Of a stretch of DNA of 5,690 nt, positions 1 through 5,690 are shown piece by piece; the first letter of the stretch is position 1; every line of letters starts with the position of its first letter. A program made the translations under genes and the position numbers. Source of the stretch: an uncultured Archangium sp. GTDB taxonomy: Bacteria; Myxococcota; Myxococcia; Myxococcales; Myxococcaceae. A model generated the notes under the pieces. The model saw only the letters and a list, made by a program, of their open reading frames with translations. It had not been told where the DNA came from and did not search any database. The stretch spans positions 1 through 5,690 of the forward strand of contig CAMLFP010000364.1 in NCBI GenBank assembly GCA_946479335.1. Reading direction: 5' to 3'.

Positions 1-569
1 ACTCCGAGTCGTTCACCGCGGTGACGCTCGAGACGCGCTCGCCGGGTGACATGCCGGCCATCATCGCGACGGTGAAAGACATGGGGCTGCGCGTCGACGA
101 CCGCGAGCGCAAGCTGGCGGAGAGCGCCGGCGCGGCGGTGACGCTCACCACCTCAGCGATGGCGCTGCTCTCGGTGCTCATCTGCCTGCTCGCGGCGTTC
201 AACATCGCGCACGCGCTCTCCGCGGCGACGCGGGCACGTGAAAAAGAACTCGGCGTGATGCGCGCAGTGGGCGCGCGGCGCGCCGACATCTTCCGCCTGG
301 TGCTGAGTGAGGCGTTGCTGCTCGGCTTCGCGGGTGGCGCCGCGGGTACGGCCTTGGCGCTCGGCGCGTCGGCGTTGCTCGACGTGCTGTCTGCGCGCGT
401 GCTGCCCGACTTCCCCTTCAAGCCCGACTCGTTCTTCTTCGTGCCGTGGTGGCTGCCGGTGCTCGGCGTGTCGCTGGGCATCCTCGCGGCGCTGGCGGGC
501 GCGTGGCTGCCGGCGCGGCGCGCGTCACGGGTCGACCCGTCGCGCGTGCTGGCGGGTCAAGGCACCTGA
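1..569 (+). CDS. ABC transporter permease, FtsX/MacB family, C-terminal fragment
   Basis: This is the 3' part of a gene whose start lies left of the window; the frame is open from base 3. Family knowledge: FtsX/MacB-type permeases are inner-membrane subunits that pair with an ABC ATPase and drive lipoprotein or substrate export from the periplasmic side. Visible here are the end of a soluble region, a hydrophobic helix at about bases 159-225 (ALLSVLICLLAAFNIA), then the conserved cytoplasmic loop REKELGVMRAVGARRADIF at about 237-293, a helix rich in Leu/Gly/Ala, and a last helix from about 444, ending in LPARRASRVDPSRVLAG. The loop (REKE.G.MRA.GA....I) and the terminal PARRASR.DP..VL are the hallmarks of this domain. 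The GTG at 21 is not a real start, because coding continues upstream of it. Its ATPase partner and N-terminal half are not in view, so the substrate cannot be named. Confidence 0.9.
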   Translation, partial: SESFTAVTLETRSPGDMPAIIATVKDMGLRVDDRERKLAESAGAAVTLTTSAMALLSVLICLLAAFNIAHALSAATRAREKELGVMRAVGARRADIFRLVLSEALLLGFAGGAAGTALALGASALLDVLSARVLPDFPFKPDSFFFVPWWLPVLGVSLGILAALAGAWLPARRASRVDPSRVLAGQGT

Positions 570-589
570 GCTTCGCCGCTTCGGCTCAG
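566..589. terminator. Inverted repeat between convergent genes, possible bidirectional terminator
   Basis: CTGAGC (566-571) is perfectly complementary to GCTCAG (584-589) around a 12-base centre. The left arm contains the TGA stop of the permease gene (567-569) and the right arm contains the complement of the TGA stop of the minus-strand gene (586-588). A competing inner hairpin, GCCG-CTT-CGGC, can form at 575-585. There is no T-run on either side, so it is not a classic intrinsic terminator. Three of the six pairs follow automatically from both genes using TGA, so the structure may be partly coincidental. Confidence 0.35.
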
Positions 590-1167
590 CGCACGGGAGC
601 CGCGCCGGTCACCAGCTTCGTGGTGGGCCGGTTCGTGCCGACCGCGGTCATCACCACGCCGGGGATCCCCAGCACCACGCCGGGGGTGATGAGCATCAGC
701 AGCCACGCCGCGAACATGTAGGGGGCGATGGCGATGAGCACCGCGCCGGCGATGAGGGCGGTGGCGCTCAGGCCCATCAACACCGCGCCGGTGATGACCA
801 GCGGCGGCGAGTACGAGCGAATGAGCACCTGGCTCTCGCCCTCGGGGAGCACGAGGTCTTGCGTCAGCGAGTGGCCGGTGCGCGTGATGGTCAGCTCGAT
901 GGCGTCGGCGTTGAGCTTCACGGCGCACGGCGTGCGGCAGCGCTCGAGGCCCCCGTTGATGGAGACGTCGTAGTGGCGCTCCTTGTCCGTCGCGAGGAAG
1001 GACACGCGGTGCGCGAAGGACGCGGTGAACCCGGTCTTCGGTGCGTCCTCGGTCGCGCGCGGGAGCAACGGCTGCGGCTCCGACGGCGGCGGCATCGGCG
1101 GCGGCGTGGGCTCCGCGGCCCGTGCGGCGAGGCCCAGCACCAACACACCCACCACGACGAAGCGCAT
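586..1167 (-). CDS. Exported PEGA-like protein with two C-terminal membrane helices
   Basis: This is a 193-residue protein of unknown function. Residues 1-18 form a signal peptide (MR, then VVVGVLVLGLAA, with cleavage likely near ARAA/EP). A proline-rich spacer follows at about 19-36 (PTPPPMPPPSEPQP). A beta-rich segment at about 64-117 has YDVSINGG, then C77-x3-C81 in RCRTPC, then an alternating-strand stretch ending in LPEGESQVL. It resembles the small PEGA-type surface domains common in myxobacteria, but the match is by eye and weak. Two hydrophobic helices follow at about 123-147 and 151-176, then a short polar tail. The ATG at 1167 is chosen because it gives the signal peptide; an AGAAG about six bases upstream could serve as a weak ribosome site. 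The gene is convergent with the permease gene (16-bp gap) and divergent from the next gene (49-bp gap). It could be an envelope-anchored accessory protein. It is confidently coding; its function is not known. Confidence 0.8.
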   Translation of the reverse strand: MRFVVVGVLVLGLAARAAEPTPPPMPPPSEPQPLLPRATEDAPKTGFTASFAHRVSFLATDKERHYDVSINGGLERCRTPCAVKLNADAIELTITRTGHSLTQDLVLPEGESQVLIRSYSPPLVITGAVLMGLSATALIAGAVLIAIAPYMFAAWLLMLITPGVVLGIPGVVMTAVGTNRPTTKLVTGAAPVR

Positions 1168-1174
1168 GGGGCGC

Positions 1175-1180
1175 TTCTAA
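1175..1180 (-). promoter_or_regulatory. Possible -10-like element for the minus-strand gene
   Basis: Read on the minus strand, TTAGAA is followed by seven bases and then ATG. It is only a partial match to a bacterial -10 element (TAGAAG lacks the final T of TANNNT) and overlaps the weak AGAAG ribosome-site candidate. No -35 is recognisable. It lies back to back with the plus-strand element at 1204-1209 within a 49-bp divergent gap, so any two promoters here would overlap. Confidence 0.25.
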
Positions 1181-1203
1181 CGCACTCCAGGCCCCGCGTG
1201 GTT

Positions 1204-1209
1204 TAGCGT
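1204..1209 (+). promoter_or_regulatory. TANNNT -10-like element directly before a GTG start (leaderless candidate)
   Basis: TAGCGT lies seven bases before the GTG at 1217, and there is no purine-rich ribosome site between. In several high-GC phyla, a TANNNT element placed 6-10 bases before the start codon marks leaderless transcripts whose 5' end is the start codon. The same pattern, TTAnnnTCCGC then GTG, recurs before the kinase gene. No convincing -35 is seen at the right spacing. Confidence 0.4.
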
Positions 1210-1216
1210 CCGCGCC

Positions 1217-1966
1217 GTGTCGGGTGACGTCTCCAGCAACGCAGAGAAGCGGTTGCAGTTCGGGCTCCAGCTCGCGAGCGCGGCTTTCCTCCTGTGGCTG
1301 TACGTCGGTGACCTGCTGCGGCTGGTGCGCGCACAGTTCGCGAACGTCGCGGTGTTGCACGCGCTCCCGTCGCTCCCGCTCTCGCTGGTGGGCAGCGCGG
1401 TGGCCATCGCCTTCGCGGTGACATTCTTCCTGGCGCCCCGGAAGCCCGCAGGGTGGAGGCCGCGCCGGCTCGCCGCCATCGCCGCGGTGGTGCTCATCTT
1501 CATCGACTTCCTCGTGCTCTCGCCCCGGCGCACCAGTGAACTCCCGGAGCTCGAGCTGGTCGGCGCGCTGGGCCGGCTGACCGACGCGCTCACCCAGCAG
1601 GCCACGTTGGAGCGCGTGCCCACCGACGCGCGGCTCTTCGAGAAGGCGCTGGCCTCGCTGGGCCCGGTGCCGGTCTTCGTGAAGGGCGAGCGCGTGCCGG
1701 CGTGGAAGCTGGAGGTGCACCGCAACTGCACCGCGCCGGAGTCGAAGCCCGCGGCGCCGGGCACCTTCGTCTTCTGCGTGGCGCCCGACGCGACGCATGG
1801 CTGGGTGACGCTGACGGCCACCGGGAGCGCAGCCACGTTCGGCGAGCCGGGCGTCATCGGCGTTCAGCCGCCGTGGGTGGGAGAGGTCACCGTCGCCGAG
1901 CCCCGGCCCCCGGAGCCGCCCGAAGACGCGGTGTGGCAGCAGCCCACACCCGACGACGAACCCTAG
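1217..1966 (+). CDS. Three-helix inner-membrane protein with periplasmic C-terminal domain, unknown family
   Basis: This is a 249-residue protein I do not recognise. Hydrophobic helices lie at about 15-36, 53-73 and 84-102. The loop between helices 2 and 3 is strongly basic (RKPAGWRPRR), so by the positive-inside rule the N-terminus is cytoplasmic and the roughly 145-residue C-terminal part is periplasmic. That part is not helical-repeat-like. It holds two cysteines (C171 and C187) that could form a disulfide, a HGWVTLTATG stretch, and an acidic proline-rich tail (PPEPPEDAVWQQPTPDDEP). The GTG at 1217 is the first possible start and keeps helix 1 intact; a later in-frame GTG near 1352 would delete that helix. 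The gene lies 47 bp before the kinase gene on the same strand, so a role linked to the kinase is possible but unproven. The real coding sequence is well supported by reading-frame length, the codon bias and the coherent topology. Confidence 0.8.
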   Translation: MSGDVSSNAEKRLQFGLQLASAAFLLWLYVGDLLRLVRAQFANVAVLHALPSLPLSLVGSAVAIAFAVTFFLAPRKPAGWRPRRLAAIAAVVLIFIDFLVLSPRRTSELPELELVGALGRLTDALTQQATLERVPTDARLFEKALASLGPVPVFVKGERVPAWKLEVHRNCTAPESKPAAPGTFVFCVAPDATHGWVTLTATGSAATFGEPGVIGVQPPWVGEVTVAEPRPPEPPEDAVWQQPTPDDEP

Positions 1967-1998
1967 AAATTCTCCCATCGGCTTGGGGCGCGAGGCGT

Positions 1999-2004
1999 TA
2001 CGCT
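1999..2004 (+). promoter_or_regulatory. TANNNT -10-like element before the kinase GTG start (leaderless candidate)
   Basis: TACGCT lies nine bases before the GTG at 2014 and is followed by TCCGCCCGCT, with no Shine-Dalgarno sequence. The surrounding TTAnnnTCCGC string matches the one before the gene at 1217. If active, it gives the kinase and ATPase genes their own promoter, independent of read-through from the upstream gene. A TTGGGG at 1983-1988 is too close (10 bases) to act as its -35. Confidence 0.4.
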
Positions 2005-2013
2005 CCGCCCGCT

Positions 2014-3936
2014 GTGGCGACCGCTCCTGCTCAGAAGAAACAGCCGATTCCGTTTGGAAAGTACCTGCTGCTCGACCGCGTCAACATCGGCGGCATGGCC
2101 GAGGTGTGGCGCGCCAAGACGTTCGGCGCCGGAGGCTTCGAGCGCATCGTCGCGATCAAGCGCATCCTCCCGAACATCGCGGAGGACGAGGAATTCATCT
2201 CGATGTTCCTCGACGAAGCGAAGATCACCGTTCAACTCAACAACGCGAACATCGCGCAGATCTACGAGTTGGATAACAAGGTCGGCAGCTACTACATCGC
2301 GATGGAATACGTGTCCGGCAAGGACATGCGCGCGGTGTTCGACCGCTGCCGCAAGCGCGGCGAGCCGGCCCCGATTCCCCTCACCTGCTACATCATCGCG
2401 GAGTGTTGCAAGGGCCTCGACTACGCGCACCACGCGAAGGACCGGCAGGGCCGCGACATGGGCATCGTGCACCGCGACGTCTCGCCGCAGAACGCGCTGC
2501 TCTCGTACGACGGTGAAGTGAAGGTCATCGACTTCGGTATCGCCAAGGCCGCGGGCAAGGCGACCAAGACGCAGGCCGGCATCTTGAAGGGCAAGTTCGG
2601 GTACATGTCGCCGGAGCAGATCCGCGGGTTGCCGCTCGACGGCCGCAGCGACCTCTTCGCCATCGGCGTGTGCCTGTACGAGATGCTCACCGGCGAGCGC
2701 CTGTTCGTCGGCGACTCCGACTTCTCGGTGCTCGAGAAGGTGCGCAAGGTCGACGTGCTGCCGCCCTCGCACTTCAACCGCAAGATCCCCGCGCCGCTCG
2801 AAGCCATCGTGATGAAGGCGCTCGCGAAAGACGTCGACGATCGCTACCAGCGCTGCTCCGACCTCGGCGAGGCGCTCATCGCGTTCATGTATTCGACGGG
2901 CAACACGTTCGCCCGGAAGGACCTCGCGGCCTTCATGAAGGCCACCTTCGCGGAAGACTTCGAGAAGGAGAAGGTGCGCCTCGCGGAGTACGTGGAGATC
3001 AAGGCGCCCGAGGGCATGCTGGCCGCCATCGAGATGGGCTTCGGCGTCGGCGCGGTGCCGCAGCCCGGGCAGAGCGCGTCGGGCTCGACCTCCGCCACCA
3101 ACGTGCCGACCTCGGTGCCCATCAACGCGGCGCCGGGCGGCTCTCCGTCGGGTATCCGCGCGCCGCCCACGCTGGCGCCGGTGTCGTCGCCGTCGCGGCC
3201 GCCGAGCCTCACCAGCATGCCGCGGCTCACCGCCGTCGCGCCGATGCTCACCAGCGGCAAGGAGGAGCACGAGTCGACGGTGCTCGCCGACGCCTCGAAC
3301 CCCTTCGACGAGTCGGGCACCAACCCCAGCGGCGAGAACCTCAACATCCGCAACCGCACGGGCATGCAGCAGGAGCTCGCCACCGACCCGGGCCGCCCCG
3401 CCGCGCCGGCGCGTCAGCCGCCGGTGATGACGCCGATGCCGGAGCGCAAGCCGACGCGGAACATGCCCGCGGCGCCGATGATGGCGAACGCCGTCGACGC
3501 GCCGAACAGCTCGCCGACGTTGGCCATGGTGCCGCCGCGCGTGCAGGCGCAGAAGGTCGCCGCGAGCCAGACGGTGGCCGACGCGCAGCCGGTCAGCGGC
3601 GGGTTCCTCCGGGACAACCTCAAGCTGCTCATCGCCGGTGGTGCGCTGGTGGTGGTGCTCATCATCGGCCTCGCGGCGATCATCGCGCTCAAGCCGCCGG
3701 CGACCGGCCTGCTGATGGTCAGCGTGCCCGACGGCGCGATGAAGACCGCGAAGCTGAACATCAACGGCAAGGTCGTGGAGGTCACCGAGTGGCCGTACAT
3801 CGACCAGGTGCCCGTCGGTCAGGCCACGGTGAAGTTGTCAGCCGACGGCTACGAGACCGTGGTCGAGGTCGTCGACGTGAAGGAAGGCAACGCGCCTTCG
3901 CAGCTCACGCACGAGCTCAAACGCAAGCAGCAGTAG
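2014..3936 (+). CDS. Transmembrane Ser/Thr protein kinase with C-terminal PEGA-type domain
   Basis: This 640-residue Hanks-type kinase phosphorylates protein Ser/Thr. The catalytic domain spans about 17-290: glycine-rich loop IGGMAEV (25-31, the first glycine replaced by N24), VAIK lysine K49, helix-C E68, HRD at 153-155 with D155 and N160, DFG at 173-175, and SPE at 199-201. It is an RD-type kinase; T184 and T186 in the activation segment are plausible autophosphorylation sites. A Pro/Ser/Thr/Ala-rich linker runs from about 349 to 529. One membrane helix follows at about 538-559, then an outer domain at about 563-640 whose strand pattern (LLMVSVPDG, LNINGK, VPVGQATVKL, ADGYE) fits PEGA. The kinase is thus cytoplasmic and the PEGA end periplasmic, like a receptor kinase. 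The GTG at 2014 is the only ATG/GTG/TTG between the previous stop and the catalytic domain; the Met at 2095 would cut the nucleotide loop. The ligand and substrates are unknown. Confidence 0.95.
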   Translation: MATAPAQKKQPIPFGKYLLLDRVNIGGMAEVWRAKTFGAGGFERIVAIKRILPNIAEDEEFISMFLDEAKITVQLNNANIAQIYELDNKVGSYYIAMEYVSGKDMRAVFDRCRKRGEPAPIPLTCYIIAECCKGLDYAHHAKDRQGRDMGIVHRDVSPQNALLSYDGEVKVIDFGIAKAAGKATKTQAGILKGKFGYMSPEQIRGLPLDGRSDLFAIGVCLYEMLTGERLFVGDSDFSVLEKVRKVDVLPPSHFNRKIPAPLEAIVMKALAKDVDDRYQRCSDLGEALIAFMYSTGNTFARKDLAAFMKATFAEDFEKEKVRLAEYVEIKAPEGMLAAIEMGFGVGAVPQPGQSASGSTSATNVPTSVPINAAPGGSPSGIRAPPTLAPVSSPSRPPSLTSMPRLTAVAPMLTSGKEEHESTVLADASNPFDESGTNPSGENLNIRNRTGMQQELATDPGRPAAPARQPPVMTPMPERKPTRNMPAAPMMANAVDAPNSSPTLAMVPPRVQAQKVAASQTVADAQPVSGGFLRDNLKLLIAGGALVVVLIIGLAAIIALKPPATGLLMVSVPDGAMKTAKLNINGKVVEVTEWPYIDQVPVGQATVKLSADGYETVVEVVDVKEGNAPSQLTHELKRKQQ

Positions 3937-3940
3937 GGGG
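3935..3940 (+). promoter_or_regulatory. Shine-Dalgarno-like AGGGGG for the AAA+ gene
   Basis: AGGGGG overlaps the last two bases of the kinase TAG stop and sits nine bases before the ATG at 3950. It is the best ribosome site in the window and supports that ATG. Its overlap with the kinase stop codon suggests translational coupling of kinase and ATPase. Confidence 0.55.
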
Positions 3941-3949
3941 TTCTCCAGC

Positions 3950-5689
3950 ATGGCTCGCAAGAAGACCGACGACCCGTTGGCGGGGCTCCCGCCGTGGGCG
4001 CAGAAGCTCGCCCAGCGGTACTACACGCGCACCGTCAGCACCTTCGTCGTCTACGGCGCGGTGAGAGACCTCCAGCCCATCACGCGTGAAGACGGCGCGC
4101 GCGACTTCGCGAACCTGAAGACCTTCTTCTCAGAGGAGCTCTTCGGCGGGCGAGATCACGTCGTCTTCTACGACCGCAGCTCCGGCATCCGCGCCGCAGA
4201 CCCGGAGACACAGAAGGACCTCCAGCGCGTGCTGTCGGGCTACGACACGCTGTACGGCACCGACTTCGCGAAGGTGATGCCGCGCGACCCGGGCCGGGCG
4301 CTGCAGGTGCTCGAGAACTACCTGCGCATGAAGCTGAGCGACGGAAAGTCGCTCGCGCTGGTCATCGACTTCGCCGAGACGATTGCGCCGGCCGGCGAGA
4401 TGGCGGGTCTGCAGGCCGAAGACCGCTTCGTGCTGGCCACGCTGGTGAAGTGGGCGAGCGACCCGCAGTTCTTGAATGGTGATTTGAGCATCGTGCTGGT
4501 CAGCGAGAACCTGGCCGATCTGACTCCGCGCCTCTCGCGCAACCCGTACGTCGCGAACATCGAGCTGACGCTGCCCACCGAAGACGAGCGCCTGGAGTTC
4601 GTGAAGTGGAAGCTCGAGGGCCAGAAGCTCTCGTCGGTGAGCGAGGTGCCGACCGACGCGCTGGCGAAGATGACCGCCGGCCTCTCGCGCATCAACCTCG
4701 ACCGCCTGCTGACCGAGGCGATGGAGCTCAAACAGCGCATCACCGTCGAGACGCTGAAGGAGAAGAAGAAGGAGACCATTCAGGCCGAGTGTCACGGGCT
4801 GCTGGAGTTCATCGAGCCCGAGTACACGCTCGACACCGTCGCCGGCCACGCGCGCGCGAAGAAGATGCTGCGCGATGCCTCCGGCATCCTGAAGAAGGGC
4901 CGCATCGAGGTGATGCCCATGGGCTACCTGGTGAGCGGCCCGGTGGGCACCGGCAAGACCTTCATGGTCACGTGCTTCGCCGGTGAAATCGGCGTGCCGT
5001 GCGTGAAGTTCCTGAACTTCCGCAGCCAGTGGCAGGGCGTGACCGAGGCGAACCTCGAGAAGATCTTCAACCTGCTCAAGGCGCTGTGGCCGGTGGCGGT
5101 GATGATCGACGAGGCCGACGCGTTCCTGGGCGACCGCGATTCGGGCGGCGACTCCGGTACCGGCAGCCGCATCTTCGCGGCCATCGCCAGCTTCATGGGC
5201 AACACCGCCTACCGCGGGAAGATCGTCTGGTTCCTGCTGACGTGCCGGCCCGACCTGCTGCCCATCGACCTGAAGCGCCAGGGCCGCGCCGAAGAGCACC
5301 TCGCGCTCTTCTACCCGCAGACCGACGCCGAGCGCGTGGAGCTGTTCCACGCGATGCAGAAGAAGACGAAGGTGAAGGTCGACTTCCCCGACTTCGCGAA
5401 GCTGACCAACAGCCACCCGTATTCGGGCGCTGACATCGAGGCCATCCTCGTGCGTGCGAAGTTCCGCGCGGTGAACGACGGGCGCGAAGAGGTGACGCCC
5501 GCCGACGTCGAGGCGGTGGTGCGCGACTTCGTGCCGCCGAGCTACCCGCTGGAGATCGAGCTGCAGAACCTCGTCGCGGTGCAGGAGTGCACCAGCCGCG
5601 AGCTGCTGCCCGAGGGCTTCCAGAAGCTGGAGCGCGACTACGTCACGCGGCGGGTGAAGGAGCTCAAGCTGCTCCTCGAAGAGCGCTGA
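3950..5689 (+). CDS. Two-domain AAA+ ATPase (SpoVK/COG0464-like), N-terminal module degenerate
   Basis: This is a 579-residue cytoplasmic protein with no signal peptide or membrane helix. The C-terminal AAA+ module (about 290-525) has Walker A GPVGTGKT (330-337, K336), a pore-loop-like SQWQG (359-363), Walker B VMIDE (384-388), the sensor-1 region LLTCRPD with C432 where classic members have Asn, Arg-finger candidates R443 and R446 in KRQGR, and a helical lid with SGAD (492-495). The first half (about 30-250) looks like a second AAA fold without a Walker A: it keeps a Walker-B-like strand LALVIDFAE (D140) and a sensor-1-like VLVSEN (N187). A Lys/Glu-rich linker (EKKKE) separates them, and a basic/acidic helical tail ends the protein. 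This order resembles Ycf46-type tandem AAA proteins. Classic AAA ATPases form hexamers that remodel or unfold proteins. Because it follows the kinase by 13 bp, it may be regulated by it. Target unknown. Confidence 0.92.
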   Translation: MARKKTDDPLAGLPPWAQKLAQRYYTRTVSTFVVYGAVRDLQPITREDGARDFANLKTFFSEELFGGRDHVVFYDRSSGIRAADPETQKDLQRVLSGYDTLYGTDFAKVMPRDPGRALQVLENYLRMKLSDGKSLALVIDFAETIAPAGEMAGLQAEDRFVLATLVKWASDPQFLNGDLSIVLVSENLADLTPRLSRNPYVANIELTLPTEDERLEFVKWKLEGQKLSSVSEVPTDALAKMTAGLSRINLDRLLTEAMELKQRITVETLKEKKKETIQAECHGLLEFIEPEYTLDTVAGHARAKKMLRDASGILKKGRIEVMPMGYLVSGPVGTGKTFMVTCFAGEIGVPCVKFLNFRSQWQGVTEANLEKIFNLLKALWPVAVMIDEADAFLGDRDSGGDSGTGSRIFAAIASFMGNTAYRGKIVWFLLTCRPDLLPIDLKRQGRAEEHLALFYPQTDAERVELFHAMQKKTKVKVDFPDFAKLTNSHPYSGADIEAILVRAKFRAVNDGREEVTPADVEAVVRDFVPPSYPLEIELQNLVAVQECTSRELLPEGFQKLERDYVTRRVKELKLLLEER

Positions 5690-5690
5690 C

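Noticed and set aside
307..1206. Plus-strand open frame of 299 residues from 307
   Set aside because: Out of frame with the permease and antisense to the signal-peptide protein; composition is Arg/His/Gly-rich with no domain.
557..1978. Minus-strand open frame of 473 residues covering two genes
   Set aside because: Composition is Arg/His/Gly/Ala-rich and low-complexity, as expected from antisense reading of GC-biased codons; it has no recognisable domain and overlaps two better frames.
1702..2013. Extension of the kinase N-terminus upstream to 1702
   Set aside because: This would overlap most of the C-terminal part of the upstream membrane protein, adds Arg-rich sequence with no homology pattern, and no start codon occurs between the upstream stop and the GTG at 2014.
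2085..2106. Loss of the first glycine in the kinase nucleotide loop as a sign of a dead kinase
   Set aside because: The GGMAE part and all catalytic residues (K49, E68, D155, N160, D173) are present, and an atypical first position is familiar among myxobacterial kinases.
1963..3270. Minus-strand open frame of 435 residues opposite the kinase
   Set aside because: It is the shadow of a clearly conserved kinase domain and contains only Arg/His/Val/Ala-rich filler.
2670..4064. Plus-strand open frame of 464 residues overlapping kinase and AAA+ start
   Set aside because: Out of frame with both real genes and dominated by Arg/Ala/Gly/His; a high-GC artefact.
4130..5416. Minus-strand open frame of 428 residues opposite the AAA+ gene
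   Set aside because: It is a shadow of the intact AAA+ frame with no motif of its own.
1..5690. Mobile element, CRISPR, tRNA or phage remnants
   Set aside because: No direct-repeat array, terminal inverted repeats, transposase motif or cloverleaf-like sequence was seen, and base composition looks even across the window.

Overview
The window is high-GC DNA (about two-thirds G+C by eye, with strong G/C preference at third codon positions) and is gene-dense. The serine/threonine kinase has an HRDVSPQN catalytic loop, a DFGIAKA segment and a GKFGYMSPEQ activation-segment end, followed by a proline-rich linker, one membrane helix and a PEGA-type domain. This style is typical of Myxococcota (myxobacteria and relatives), so I infer that phylum; genus cannot be fixed from this sequence.

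Layout. At the left edge is the C-terminal part of an ABC-transporter permease of the FtsX/MacB type (+ strand, ends at 569). It converges on a minus-strand gene (586-1167) for an exported, proline-rich, PEGA-like protein with two C-terminal membrane helices. The two stop codons lie in opposite arms of a short inverted repeat. A 49-bp divergent gap then separates that gene from three plus-strand genes: a three-helix membrane protein with a probable periplasmic domain (1217-1966), a transmembrane Ser/Thr kinase with a C-terminal PEGA-type domain (2014-3936), and a two-domain AAA+ ATPase (3950-5689). The gaps between the last three are 47 and 13 bp. No stretch over 300 bases lacks a gene, and I see no tRNA, rRNA, CRISPR array, insertion sequence or phage signature.

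How the genes may work together. Kinase and ATPase are 13 bp apart and almost surely share a transcript. The kinase has all canonical catalytic residues and should signal across the inner membrane. The ATPase has one intact AAA+ module after a degenerate AAA-like module that lacks a Walker A, so it looks like a cytoplasmic remodelling or regulatory ATPase and could be a kinase substrate or partner. The three-helix protein upstream could be a membrane partner. These functional links are inference from gene order only. Three genes (586-1167, 1217-1966, 2014-3936) have a TTAnnn element 13-16 bases before the start codon; the two GTG-start genes have no Shine-Dalgarno sequence, which suggests leaderless transcripts. 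The most interesting candidate for a little-described system is the kinase plus AAA+ pair, with or without the upstream membrane protein.
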